Assembly: GCA_017434825.1 (NCBI GenBank)
Contig: JAFSGC010000010.1
Coordinates: 1-52,502 of the forward strand
Direction of reading: 5' to 3'
Length of the DNA: 52,502 nucleotides
DNA from: Bacilli bacterium
GTDB taxonomy: Bacteria > Bacillota_I > Bacilli_A > RF39 > UBA660
Shown: positions 36,071 through 45,605 of the stretch, in pieces
How the letters are laid out: each line of letters starts with the position of its first letter
Numbering within the stretch: the stretch's first letter is position 1
Notes under the pieces: generated by a model
Database searches by the model: none
What the model saw: only the letters and a program-made list of their open reading frames with translations
Told to the model about the DNA's origin: nothing
Translations under genes and position numbers: made by a program

Positions 36071-36874
36071 CTATTGATTATCCTCATTTCTTAAAGTTCT
36101 TCTTGGTCCTTCTTCAGAGAAATTATTTCCAAATCTTGTTTTTAATAAAACTTTATCCTCAAGTTGAGTTAACAATTCATTTAATCGAAGATGTTCATCA
36201 GATTCAATTTGACCAGCTTGAGCCTTAGCATAAGCTTTAATGATTTCTTGCAATTGGAGTTCATCCTCATCAGAACCATCATACGGATTATATATCATAT
36301 GTTCATCTAGCGATATTAATCGATTTACAAAATCATCTCTTTCTAAAACTAAAATATCACCATTTGGTAAATGAATATTTATATACTCAGCACATTTAGC
36401 AATTGGACTTTTTTGATTATTATTAAAAATAATTGACGCAATATTTCCCGAGCTATCACTTAACAGAGCAATAAAATCGGGAACTTTCCCATTTTCTAAA
36501 TCAGCTTTAAATTTACTAGCCATACTTAAAATAAGTTCAAACTGTTTTTTAGCATTTTTTCTAGAAACTACACTATAAAATATTAGTTCTATTGATTTAA
36601 TTAAATTTACAATAGCTACACTACCTATAGTTATATATGCCGAATTTAATAAAATAAGTCTTAGAATATCTAACACAGGTAACTGACAATTATAAGCAAT
36701 ATACGCTACCATTGAGGCAATTAAAACTATGATACCGCTTTTTACACAGCTTACTTCTTTTGCACCTGTTTGTGCTTTTATTTCTGCTAAATTCATTTCA
36801 TAAAAATCATTAATTATTTGTTTTTTATTTGATAATAAAAACGATTCAAAATCGCCAAATTCCATATTTTTCAT
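36071..36874 (-). CDS. GEFKSFL-family membrane protein, 267 aa (third in cluster)
   Basis: It opens with FGDFESFLLSNKKQIINDF, a diverged form of the motif in the two genes upstream. Two membrane segments (about 45-66 and 75-98) follow, then about 150 residues of soluble cytoplasmic domain with an acidic stretch (YDGSDEDELQLQEIIKAYAKAQAG). The start five bases after the previous stop implies co-transcription. The ribosome site is weak. Function unknown. Confidence 0.68.
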   Translation of the reverse strand: MKNMEFGDFESFLLSNKKQIINDFYEMNLAEIKAQTGAKEVSCVKSGIIVLIASMVAYIAYNCQLPVLDILRLILLNSAYITIGSVAIVNLIKSIELIFYSVVSRKNAKKQFELILSMASKFKADLENGKVPDFIALLSDSSGNIASIIFNNNQKSPIAKCAEYINIHLPNGDILVLERDDFVNRLISLDEHMIYNPYDGSDEDELQLQEIIKAYAKAQAGQIESDEHLRLNELLTQLEDKVLLKTRFGNNFSEEGPRRTLRNEDNQ

Positions 36875-36879
36875 CTTAA

Positions 36880-37338
36880 CTATTTCTCATTTCTTTTTAA
36901 TACTCTTTTTATTCCTTCAGAACTTTCCATTACATATTCATTTTCTAAAATATTTATTATTTCTTCATCTTGAACCAATTGTTCAATATACCTAATTAAA
37001 TCATGATATTGCATACCTGCTTTTACCAAATAAACAAGATGAAATAACACATATGCAATTGCTGCACCTGCGCACATAAGGCTAACACCATATGTTAAAA
37101 AGCCCTCAATTAGCCATTTCATTTTTGAATTACACGCATCTGCAATCACGTATGCAATTAAACTTGTAACAAGTAAAGATCCCGCTAAAGCTATTTCCCC
37201 AATAATCCTCATATAATAATCTTCGTCTTGCATAACAAATTCTTTTTTGAACTCTAAAATCAAATCCTTTTTGTGCTCACATAAAAAAGATTTAAATTCC
37301 CCTACCGTTGCAAAACCAATGTTTTCGTAATCTATCAT
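36880..37338 (-). CDS. GEFKSFL-family membrane protein, 152 aa (second in cluster)
   Basis: IGFATVGEFKSFLCEHKKDLILEFKKEF at residues 7-34 is the shared motif. Two membrane segments (about 46-68 and 82-104) and a short C-terminal tail follow. AGGAG ribosome site, 33 bp after the upstream gene. A paralogue of its neighbours, function unknown. Confidence 0.72.
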   Translation of the reverse strand: MIDYENIGFATVGEFKSFLCEHKKDLILEFKKEFVMQDEDYYMRIIGEIALAGSLLVTSLIAYVIADACNSKMKWLIEGFLTYGVSLMCAGAAIAYVLFHLVYLVKAGMQYHDLIRYIEQLVQDEEIINILENEYVMESSEGIKRVLKRNEK

Positions 37339-37371
37339 CGTTATCTCCTAGTAGAATCTATATTATATAAG

Positions 37372-37827
37372 CTATCTTGTAATAGTATTTTCGGGATTAA
37401 AACTTCTTACATCCACCATATCCATCGCAGTAGAATCTTGAACAAAGCACTCTGGATTATTTTCATATGCTTCCACTAAATGTAGTAATCTTTTGTAATG
37501 GCCATTAGCACGTAGAGAATTAACTAAAGCTATTGCACTTCCAGCCATAGTAGTAACACAAACAGTTCCAACTAAACCATACGTTGCAATCAACAAATAT
37601 GCATCTATCACCGGAATATTATGTTCTACAGCAAATAAATAAGCAAACATAGAAATAAATCCACCTACTCCTGATAATACTGTGCCCACTACTAAGCTAT
37701 TAGTTAATTTTTCTGTACTTTGAGAATATTTATCAAAAAAAGCTTCTTTCACTTCAGCTTTATGTTCTTTTAAAAACGATTTAAATTCTCCAACACTAGT
37801 AATCCCTAAATCTTTATATAAATTCAT
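37372..37827 (-). CDS. GEFKSFL-family membrane protein, 151 aa (first in cluster)
   Basis: Same layout as the 152-aa protein: N-terminal LGITSVGEFKSFLKEHKAEVKEAF, two membrane segments (about 44-68 and 76-100), a helical C-terminal tail (LRANGHYKRLLHLVEAYENN). A paralogue of the following two, with AAGGAG ribosome site. No known family recognised. Confidence 0.72.
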   Translation of the reverse strand: MNLYKDLGITSVGEFKSFLKEHKAEVKEAFFDKYSQSTEKLTNSLVVGTVLSGVGGFISMFAYLFAVEHNIPVIDAYLLIATYGLVGTVCVTTMAGSAIALVNSLRANGHYKRLLHLVEAYENNPECFVQDSTAMDMVDVRSFNPENTITR

Positions 37828-37880
37828 ATAAACTCCTTTTTCTTACGTTAATATTATATAAGAATTTGCTACATTGTCAA

Positions 37881-37905
37881 ACAAAAAGGCCTTTATTAAA
37901 GGCCT
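37881..37905 (-). terminator. Terminator of mgtE
   Basis: On the minus strand AGGCCTTT/AAAGGCCT with an AATA-type loop and five T. The mgtE stop (37896-37898) lies in the loop. Confidence 0.8.
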
Positions 37906-39230
37906 AATAACATTGTAGCTATATTGAAATAAACTACCAAAGCAATCGCATCTACAATTGTAGTAATAAAAGGACTAGCCATAACCGCAGGGTCAAAACC
38001 AACCTTTTTAGCTATAAGCGGTAATGTCGAACCAATTACCTTAGCAAATATAACTGTAACAAGTAACGTTAACGCCACAACTAAAGCAACCATAACACCT
38101 ACTTTATCTAAAAGTAATAACTTTAGAAAATTACAACCTGCTAATACAAAGCCACATAAGAACGAAATTAAAAGTTCTTTCCAAAGTACCTTGAAGAAAT
38201 CTTTGAAAACAATTTCATTTACTGCTAAGCTTCTAATTATTGTAACCGAAGACTGACTACCTGCATTACCTGCTGTATCCATAAACATTGGAATATAAGA
38301 AGTTAAAATTACCATTGTCGCTAATGCAGCTTCATATTTTTGAATAATCATACTAGTAAATGTAGCAGATATCATTAGTAAAAGTAACCATGGAATTCTT
38401 GTCTTCCATATTTCCCATACAGATTGTGATAAATATGGTTTATCGCTCGGAGTAATTGCAGCCATTTTTGCAATATCTTCGTTTGTTTCTTCTTCCATGA
38501 TATCCACAATATCATCAACAGTAATAATACCAACCATTCTTCGTTCGCTATCAACAACTGGAATAGCTAATAAGTCATACTTTTTAAATTTATCTGCAAC
38601 TAACTCTTGATCTTCAAGCGTTTCAGCATAAATTTCTTGATCTTCCATAATTTCAGAAATCAAAGTATCTGGCTCCGAAAGTAAAATATCCTTTATTTCA
38701 ACAGAACCTAGTAATTTTCTTTTATTATCTAAAACATAACAATTATTAATAGTTTCTTTGTCTGCTCCATCACGCCTTATTTTATCAATACACTTTTGAA
38801 TAGTCATATTTTCTTTAAAATCTAAATATTCAACAGTCATAATACTTCCAGCGCTATCTTCAGGATACTTCAAAAGATCATTAATATCTCTTCTAGTTTC
38901 TTTTGTAGTATTAGCTAAAATCTTTGTTACTACATTCGCCGGCATTTCATCAAACAAATCTGTAGCATCGTCACTTGCCAGTTCATCAATCATCGCCCCT
39001 GCATCTTTAACACTCATTAATGTAATTATTTCTTGAGCAGTTTCTATTGGCAGATTGACAAATACCTCTGCAGCAATTGTCTTTGGTAATAATCTAAAGA
39101 TTTTTACTAATACCGACGGTTCTAAATTACCAATAATTTCCGCTAAATCATATTCATTGATATCTACCAATTCTTTTTTTAGATTAATATAATCTTCATT
39201 TTTAATTAATTCTAAAATTTTGTTTTCCAT
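37896..39230 (-). CDS. mgtE: Magnesium transporter MgtE
   Basis: 444 aa from the ATG at 39230, with an AAGGGTG ribosome site (an upstream ATG adds eight residues and has none). An N-domain of alpha-helical superhelix, two CBS domains (about 130-245: DSAGSIMTVEYLDF, DKFKKYDLLAIPVVDSERRMVGIITVDDIVDIM) and five membrane helices with the pore region NAGSQSSVTIIRSLA and a C-terminal ADAIALVVYF-type helix (here VDAIALVVYF). It imports Mg2+ and gates by CBS-bound Mg2+. No M-box riboswitch upstream. Confidence 0.93.
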   Translation of the reverse strand: MENKILELIKNEDYINLKKELVDINEYDLAEIIGNLEPSVLVKIFRLLPKTIAAEVFVNLPIETAQEIITLMSVKDAGAMIDELASDDATDLFDEMPANVVTKILANTTKETRRDINDLLKYPEDSAGSIMTVEYLDFKENMTIQKCIDKIRRDGADKETINNCYVLDNKRKLLGSVEIKDILLSEPDTLISEIMEDQEIYAETLEDQELVADKFKKYDLLAIPVVDSERRMVGIITVDDIVDIMEEETNEDIAKMAAITPSDKPYLSQSVWEIWKTRIPWLLLLMISATFTSMIIQKYEAALATMVILTSYIPMFMDTAGNAGSQSSVTIIRSLAVNEIVFKDFFKVLWKELLISFLCGFVLAGCNFLKLLLLDKVGVMVALVVALTLLVTVIFAKVIGSTLPLIAKKVGFDPAVMASPFITTIVDAIALVVYFNIATMLLGL

Positions 39231-39354
39231 TTCTTCACACCCTTTCTTTTTCATTATTTTAATTTTTCATATTTTAACAAACTTTTTTCCTAGTGTCTAC
39301 CCCTACCAAACAAAGTTTTTAAATGATATAATTTATGTATAAAGGATAGATTTT

Positions 39355-40122
39355 ATGAATGCAGAAGAAAAATTTAAAAATTGGCAGATATCATTTGGTT
39401 TAAGTGAAATCGACAATGAAACTCCATCTTACTTTTTACAAAGTTTAGCTGAAGCTAATATCATTGGTTTAATTACAGACGAAGAAGCAGAACAGCTTCT
39501 TTCAGACCATTATATGGAAATTGGCATTGGGCCGCAGTATGGAACAGATGTCGTTATTTTAAAAATAAAAAGGTATTTACCCGTTCCAGATTTTCGACTA
39601 TCCACAGAGTATTTTTACGCAATCCACGGATATATATTTGATAGAGTTATGCCTGACGCTGGAAAAACACGTCATCGAAACGTTTCTAAGAAAGAACCAA
39701 TCTTAAATTACGAAACTGTTATTTACTCGCCGCTTCAGCATATCGAAGAATATTTAAACTATGATTTTGAACAAGAAAGAAAAAAGAATTATAAAAACAA
39801 AACTCCCGAAGAAGTTATAGATATGTTAACTCCATTTATCACTAACATTTGGCAAGCCCATCCATTTTCTGATGGAAACACACGCACTACTTCCGTTTTC
39901 TTAGAAAAGTATTTAAACTCACTAGGCTTCCAAACAAATAATGAAGTATTTAGGGAAAACGCCACTTATTTTAGAGCCGCTCTTGTTAGAGCTAACTATA
40001 CTACTAACGAAAAACTAGAACCAACTTATGAATATGTAAAAAAATTTTTAAGAAAACTTTTAATTGATCCTACGATTGAATTAGATATGAATGAACTTTA
40101 TATTAGCCCTACCAGAGTTTAA
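39355..40122 (+). CDS. Fic-domain protein
   Basis: 255 aa. The Fic motif HPFSDGNTRT (from about residue 169) is complete with catalytic His and the Asn/Arg that bind the nucleotide, and the flap region contains TVIYSPLQHI. Fic proteins attach AMP or another nucleotide to target proteins, and some are toxins. An N-terminal domain of about 80 residues precedes it. I see no adjacent small antitoxin and no clear inhibitory (S/T)xxxE(G/N) helix, so housekeeping regulation and toxin function are both open. AAAGGATAG ribosome site. It converges with a P-type ATPase, overlapping by four bases. Confidence 0.85.
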   Translation: MNAEEKFKNWQISFGLSEIDNETPSYFLQSLAEANIIGLITDEEAEQLLSDHYMEIGIGPQYGTDVVILKIKRYLPVPDFRLSTEYFYAIHGYIFDRVMPDAGKTRHRNVSKKEPILNYETVIYSPLQHIEEYLNYDFEQERKKNYKNKTPEEVIDMLTPFITNIWQAHPFSDGNTRTTSVFLEKYLNSLGFQTNNEVFRENATYFRAALVRANYTTNEKLEPTYEYVKKFLRKLLIDPTIELDMNELYISPTRV

Positions 40123-40144
40123 ACTCCGATAGGGATTTTTTTTG
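40107..40144 (+). terminator. Shared terminator of fic and the P-type ATPase
   Basis: CCCTA/TAGGG stem with an inner palindrome GAGTTTAAACTC, then a run of eight T. The palindrome supplies the stop codon of both converging genes (TAA read on each strand). Confidence 0.7.
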
Positions 40145-42701
40145 ATTTTAAATATTTTTTTCGAATTAAATCTATGGGAAAAATTGTTAAAGCCAAAACA
40201 AACACTACAACTAGCTCTTTTAAAGTTAGACCATATGTTCTAAACAAATCTCCTCCAAAATAAATAATAAATATTTGTGTAATAAAAATAAATATATTCA
40301 GAATTATAAAAACTTTATTTTTCAAAATATGGGCAAAGAAATTTAAGCGATGAGTTCTTGATAAAAACGAATTAAAGATACCTAAAAAGATAAATAAAGC
40401 AAAAAAGGCCGTTAAAACAAAATGTTCATCACTAGACTTTCTAATTAGGCCTGCAAGAAAAGGAACCTTTAAAAGTAAAATACACAAGACTGCACTATAT
40501 AATCCATTAATAACAATTTGATTTAACATATATTTATTCATAATCTTTTCATTCTTTGATTTAGGGATTTCTTCCATATATTCTTTGAGTGGTGCTTCAT
40601 AAGAAAATGCTAAGCCTGCAAAAGTATCCATTATCATATTAAGCCAAAGCATTTGAATTATTGTTATTGGAGTAACAATTCCTATTAACGTACCCACTAT
40701 AGACAAAAATAAAGCACAAGTATTTACCGTTAGCTGATAAATAATAAATTTTCGGATGCTTTTAAAGATTGTCCTACCATATAATATTGCTTTACATATC
40801 GAATTAATATTGTTATCTAGTATTACTATATCACTTGCTTCTTTAGCAACTTCACAACCACTTCCTAAAGCAAAACCTACATCACTTTTCTTAAGCGCTA
40901 ATGCGTCATTTACTCCATCGCCTGTCATCCCTACCACAAGATTTAAATTTTTATAAATACTTACTAACCTACTTTTATCTTGGGGTAGTGCTCTAGCAAT
41001 AATTGCAATTTTCGGAGCTATTTCCGTAAGTTTTTCATCCGTTAATTTCTCTAATTCATCATGGGTTAAAATTACACTATCTCGTTTTATTAGATTTAAA
41101 TCCCTTCCAATACTAATCGCAGTATCTTTGGCATCACCGGTGATCATCACAACACTAATTCCCGCTTTTTGAATCATCTCAATGCTTTCTTTAGCATCAG
41201 ATCTTATGGTATCAGCAATAACAATCAACGAAATAAAAACTAAATTATCCATTTTTTCTTCATCGTTATATGCATTAACAAGCACTCGATAACCATTTGA
41301 TGTATACCTATTTATAGTTAGTTTAATCTTGTCAATTTCATATAAAGGAAGAATATCTCCACTCTTACTTAAATAACGTTGACATTTGTCCAAAAGAACT
41401 TCACTAGCACCTTTATAATAACATTTATTATCTGAAGTTAAAACATAACTATATTTTGTTTCACTATCAAATTCTTTTCTTTTTAGTACTTTAATATTAG
41501 TATTTAAATCTCCAACAAACTCTAGTATTGCTCGGTCAGTAGTATTTCCTCCAATAACTTTATTATCACTAATAACAGATTCATTATTTAAGTATAAAGA
41601 CTTTTCTAAAACACTTTGGTACTTGAGATATTGTTTTAAATCTTTTTTATTCTTAATTTCAACATTATCCTTAGTCACAATCTTATTAACACTAAGCTTT
41701 CCCTCTGTTAAAGTTCCAGTCTTATCACAAAGCAAAATATTTAAAGAGCCACTTGTTTCAATCCCTACGAGCTTTCTAACTAATACATTATCTTTTAACA
41801 TTTTTTTCATATTCGAAGATAAAACTAATGTTATCATCATCGGTAGACCTTCAGGAACTGCCATAATAATTATAGTAACAGATAAAGTTAAACAATATAT
41901 CAAATATTCCATCATAAGATGAAAATCTTTTAATGTAATAAAAATTAATGGCAAATTAAAGTCATTGTTTACAACTATTTGAATAAACAAATATGACAAA
42001 CTTGATAGAATAGCTCCAGCATAACCAATCTTACTTATTTGGCCTGCAAAAATACGCAACCTCGTTCTTAAAGGACTATCTTCGTTTCGATCTTGCATTT
42101 GCGTAGATATACTTCCAATAAAAGTTTTATCTCCTACTGAAGTTATTTTTACTAACGCTTCTCCCTTGTAAATAACACTACCACCATACACTAAACTATT
42201 TTTAGAATTTATATCTTGTTTTTTATATACTTCTTTTGTTTCTCCAGTAATAAAAGATTCATCTAAAGATAGACTACCAAAAATAATCGTTCCATCCGCA
42301 GGTATTTTTTCTCCACTAGAAAGTTTAACGATATCCCCCACAACAATCTCATTAGTATATATCTCTTGCAACTGGTTATTACGATAAACTTTTGTTTTAA
42401 GCATTTGACTTTCTTTTTGTAAACGATCAAAAGCCTTATTAGAACCATATTCTGATATTGATGATATAAATGACGCTAGAAAGATCGCGATTAAGATACC
42501 AATTGTTTCATACCAATCAAAATTTTTAAATAAAAAAACAACCTTTATTGCTAATGCAATTAAAAGAATCTTAATAATTGGATCTCCTAAAGATTCAATC
42601 AACAATCTAATAAAAGAATTATTATCTTTTTTGCTAATTTCATTACTTCCATTTTTACTACGGCTTATTAGTACTTCTTCATCTGTTAGTCCTGAAGTCA
42701 T
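40119..42701 (-). CDS. P2-type calcium-transporting ATPase
   Basis: 860 aa. Phosphorylation motif DKTGTLTEG with Asp326, TGET (about 152), PEGLP in M4 (283-287) and GDGVND in the hinge. The M6 region reads NMIMDTFAG, as in calcium-pumping P2A/P2B enzymes. About ten membrane helices. It exports Ca2+ (or Mn2+) with ATP. Whether the pump is of P2B type (PMCA-like) rests on the M6 NxxMD pattern. GGAGGAT ribosome site. Converges with fic. Confidence 0.87.
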   Translation of the reverse strand: MTSGLTDEEVLISRSKNGSNEISKKDNNSFIRLLIESLGDPIIKILLIALAIKVVFLFKNFDWYETIGILIAIFLASFISSISEYGSNKAFDRLQKESQMLKTKVYRNNQLQEIYTNEIVVGDIVKLSSGEKIPADGTIIFGSLSLDESFITGETKEVYKKQDINSKNSLVYGGSVIYKGEALVKITSVGDKTFIGSISTQMQDRNEDSPLRTRLRIFAGQISKIGYAGAILSSLSYLFIQIVVNNDFNLPLIFITLKDFHLMMEYLIYCLTLSVTIIIMAVPEGLPMMITLVLSSNMKKMLKDNVLVRKLVGIETSGSLNILLCDKTGTLTEGKLSVNKIVTKDNVEIKNKKDLKQYLKYQSVLEKSLYLNNESVISDNKVIGGNTTDRAILEFVGDLNTNIKVLKRKEFDSETKYSYVLTSDNKCYYKGASEVLLDKCQRYLSKSGDILPLYEIDKIKLTINRYTSNGYRVLVNAYNDEEKMDNLVFISLIVIADTIRSDAKESIEMIQKAGISVVMITGDAKDTAISIGRDLNLIKRDSVILTHDELEKLTDEKLTEIAPKIAIIARALPQDKSRLVSIYKNLNLVVGMTGDGVNDALALKKSDVGFALGSGCEVAKEASDIVILDNNINSICKAILYGRTIFKSIRKFIIYQLTVNTCALFLSIVGTLIGIVTPITIIQMLWLNMIMDTFAGLAFSYEAPLKEYMEEIPKSKNEKIMNKYMLNQIVINGLYSAVLCILLLKVPFLAGLIRKSSDEHFVLTAFFALFIFLGIFNSFLSRTHRLNFFAHILKNKVFIILNIFIFITQIFIIYFGGDLFRTYGLTLKELVVVFVLALTIFPIDLIRKKYLKSKKIPIGV

Positions 42702-42807
42702 ATATCCTCCAGTTAATTATATTAAGAAAGTAATTTTTCTATTCATTTTAAGATTCCACCAAAGCATAAAATATATTATAATAGAAGTATAATAAAGGAG
42801 AGTTTAA

Positions 42808-43704
42808 ATGAAATATATAATAGATACAGACCCCGGAATTGATGATGCAGTTGCTATTGTTATGGCAATGAAAAACAAATTAAATATTATAGGATTTACT
42901 TTAGCAAGCGGAAATATTCCCTTAGATAAAAGTATTAATAATTTAAAAATCATCGAAGACTTTATGGAGTCAAACATTCCAATATTTAAGGGGAAGACAA
43001 TAAATAAAAGTAGCGCTACTGCAGAATATGCTCACGGCAAAGATGGTCTGGGATATGCTGTTTTTCCAGAGAATAAAACTAGACGTGTTGAAAAACAATC
43101 CGCAGAAGAATTTATTATTAAAGCTTCAAAAAAATACAAAGATGATTTGACATTAATTTGTTTAGGACCATTAACAAACTTAGCAGGAGCAATCAAAATG
43201 GATCCTACTCTACCTAAAAGATTAAAGAAAATAATAATTATGTCTGCAACATACAATCCTGAAAGTACAGAAGTCTATAAAGAATTTAATATTCTAGTAG
43301 ATCCTAAAGCTGCTAAAATTGTATATGAAGCTCCTTTCGAAGAGATAAAAGCAATCACCCATGAAATTGGTGTTAAAGCATTTATAGAAAAAGATTATAT
43401 GGAAAATCTAAAACACTCTGATGATAAAATATCAAGGTTTATTTCCATAATCGGAGAAAAATATATTGAGTTTAGTTTTGACCACTATGGCACAATCGGC
43501 TTACAAGCTCCAGATCCGATAACTATAGCATCAATATTAGACCCAAGCATCGTATCTTTTTCACCATTTAAAATTGAAATATCTACCGAAGGAAACACTC
43601 GAGGAGAAAGCTATGCTACACCTTGTGAAAATAGTCATATTTATCTTTCTACTGACTTTAACTTAGACAAATTTAGAGAATTATTTAAAAATACATTCAA
43701 ATAA
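42808..43704 (+). CDS. Ribonucleoside hydrolase (IunH family)
   Basis: 298 aa. The N-terminal DTDPGIDDAVAI (metal-binding DxDxxxDD) and downstream LICLGPLTNLAGAI, EFNILVDPKAAKIV match inosine-uridine preferring nucleoside hydrolases, which split the N-glycosidic bond of ribonucleosides for salvage. HDxxA-type active-site His is replaced in position by APDPI, so substrate range is uncertain. AAAGGAGAG ribosome site and TATAAT at 42777-42782. Confidence 0.88.
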   Translation: MKYIIDTDPGIDDAVAIVMAMKNKLNIIGFTLASGNIPLDKSINNLKIIEDFMESNIPIFKGKTINKSSATAEYAHGKDGLGYAVFPENKTRRVEKQSAEEFIIKASKKYKDDLTLICLGPLTNLAGAIKMDPTLPKRLKKIIIMSATYNPESTEVYKEFNILVDPKAAKIVYEAPFEEIKAITHEIGVKAFIEKDYMENLKHSDDKISRFISIIGEKYIEFSFDHYGTIGLQAPDPITIASILDPSIVSFSPFKIEISTEGNTRGESYATPCENSHIYLSTDFNLDKFRELFKNTFK

Positions 43705-43730
43705 AAATTACCAATTAAGGTAATTTTTTT
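43703..43730. terminator. Bidirectional terminator
   Basis: AAAATTACC/GGTAATTTT with a six-base loop and T runs on both strands. The minus-strand gene's stop (43730-43732) touches it. Confidence 0.8.
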
Positions 43731-45559
43731 TATGCTACTAACTTACTTTCAAAAGATATAATTTCATCTATAGGAATATCACTTATACTTTTTTGATTAA
43801 ATCCAATACATTTCTCATTATGAGACATTACAACTATAACATTATTAAAACTTACGTATTCATCTTTATATTCCACTAAACTATCTTTTGTAATTTTTTT
43901 CAAAAGATTATTTATTACATAATTCGGAGATTCAGAAACCCAAATTATTGAACTAGGATAATACTTCACTTTATTAAACAAATTATCTAAATTACTTTCA
44001 TTACATATCTTGATTAATTCATAGGACAAAGTGCTTGCTAAATCATTAACAAAGGATCCACAATTTCCTTTCAATAATAATGTAGTAGCTCTAAATCTAT
44101 TTTTAAGTATCTTTGATATTTGATTAATAATTTTTTTATTGTAGTTACTTTCCATACTTTTAGTCACAACATTTATTTTTTTATCACTAATTATTATATT
44201 ATTTTTAAATTCTAAAACATCAATAATATCTTCTTTTGATACATATACTTTATTCCCATTTTTTAAAGAGTTTATCTCTTTCTTCAATTTATTTTCTTCA
44301 ATATTATTTTTTAAAGCTTCTTTAAAGTTACCATTTTCTAATTCCTTTATTTTAAGAATTTCTAACTTCTTAAGTTCCTTTTCTTTAGCTTTAACTATAT
44401 CATTACTCTCTTTTAACTTTACATAACTCATTACTGAATCTAAAAGCTCAATAGATTTATCCGGATTACGTCGATTCGGAAAGTATGTTCCTGCTAAATG
44501 AACCAAAATATGTAATGTAAAATCATCAATTTTAACCTTATGAAAACTAGTATATTCATCCTTAATATTCTTTAAAATATTAAATGTCTCTTCTTCACTT
44601 GGTTCCTTTACTATAATTGGTTCAAATCTTCTCATTAGAGCTTTATCTTGTGTAATATATTTTTCATACTCTATTTTAGTTGTAGCTCCTATACATTTAA
44701 TATCACCACGAGCTAGATATGGTTTCAAAATGTCAGAAGCTGATATCGCACCTTCAGCAGCACCAGCATTTACCATTGAATGAATTTCATCAATAAATAA
44801 AACTATTTTAGGGTTTTGGGTAAGCTCATTAATAATGTTTGTAAGTCTTTCTTCAAATTCACCACGATATCTCGTACCTGAAATCAAATTTCCCATTTCC
44901 AACATTACAACTTTTGCATCCTTTAATTCATCTGGTACTTCTCCGCACATGATTCTTCGAGTAAACTCTTCGACGATAGCGCTTTTACCAACCCCAGCAT
45001 CTCCTATTAAAATAGGATTATTTTTCTTTTTTCTTAGTAAAGTTTCAATCAAAAGATTAATTTCCTTATCTCTTCCTACAACTTTGTCACAAACATCAAC
45101 GTAATCGTTTAACAGTTTACCAATTTTAAATAATTCTAAGTTTAAGTTTTCTTGCAAAGAGCTTTTCAAATTATTATATAGGGCATCAACATCAACGTCC
45201 ATTCCAATTAATAATCTAATTGCTACGCCCTCTCCTTCATCAAGTAAATAATACAAAAGTTGGTCTTCACTTACTTTTGAAGACTTTTCCATTGCTTTAA
45301 CAATAACTCTCTTAAGTAATGGTGTATAAACATTATTCTTCACTTTTCTTTGTGACGCTGATAACGTTCCTTTTACCTCATCTAAAAAAGTTCTATAATC
45401 TAATCCATAATTTCCTAGTTTCTTAGTTAAATTATTCTCTTTTTTTAATATAGCTAATAATAAATGTTCTGTACCAACATACTCATGCCTTAAAACTTCT
45501 CTTTCTTTTTCTGCAGCTTTAAACACTTCGCATACTTCGATATCAAAATTTTCAAACAT
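43730..45559 (-). CDS. ClpC-like AAA+ protein with degenerate, truncated D2
   Basis: 609 aa, against about 810 in ClpC. Two Clp N repeats (1-140). D1 is intact: Walker A GDAGVGKS (186-193), Walker B VLFIDE (253-258), Arg finger in LMRRFEP. A middle helical region (about 385-435) follows. D2 is a remnant: the Walker A place reads KGNCGSFV (497-504), the Walker B place WVSES (540-544), yet SFNNVIVVMSHN and KCIGFN match ClpC's DFRNTIIIMTSN and VGFN, so the GF-type ClpP-docking loop is kept. After IPIDEIISFESK (ClpC: RIDEIIVFHSLEK) the protein ends, lacking sensor 2 and the small domain. A shift-free frame and intact start and ends argue against a recent pseudogene. It may be a regulator or a reduced unfoldase. 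Confidence 0.82.
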   Translation of the reverse strand: MFENFDIEVCEVFKAAEKEREVLRHEYVGTEHLLLAILKKENNLTKKLGNYGLDYRTFLDEVKGTLSASQRKVKNNVYTPLLKRVIVKAMEKSSKVSEDQLLYYLLDEGEGVAIRLLIGMDVDVDALYNNLKSSLQENLNLELFKIGKLLNDYVDVCDKVVGRDKEINLLIETLLRKKKNNPILIGDAGVGKSAIVEEFTRRIMCGEVPDELKDAKVVMLEMGNLISGTRYRGEFEERLTNIINELTQNPKIVLFIDEIHSMVNAGAAEGAISASDILKPYLARGDIKCIGATTKIEYEKYITQDKALMRRFEPIIVKEPSEEETFNILKNIKDEYTSFHKVKIDDFTLHILVHLAGTYFPNRRNPDKSIELLDSVMSYVKLKESNDIVKAKEKELKKLEILKIKELENGNFKEALKNNIEENKLKKEINSLKNGNKVYVSKEDIIDVLEFKNNIIISDKKINVVTKSMESNYNKKIINQISKILKNRFRATTLLLKGNCGSFVNDLASTLSYELIKICNESNLDNLFNKVKYYPSSIIWVSESPNYVINNLLKKITKDSLVEYKDEYVSFNNVIVVMSHNEKCIGFNQKSISDIPIDEIISFESKLVA

Positions 45560-45605
45560 AATTATTTCCTTTAATTTAATTATGTTATTTTTATATTAAA
45601 AATAT

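Noticed and set aside
34563-36071. A T-box or other riboswitch before proS, lysS (48688-48759) or mgtE (39230-39355)
   Set aside because: The upstream gaps are short (about 70-125 bp) and hold no T-box or M-box core.
39355-40122. A Fic/antitoxin pair
   Set aside because: No small partner frame of note lies next to the gene; the neighbour is a P-type ATPase.
43730-45559. Calling the ClpC-like gene a pseudogene
   Set aside because: The frame is open over 609 codons, D1 is intact and the stop lies at a normal terminator; only D2 is diverged.
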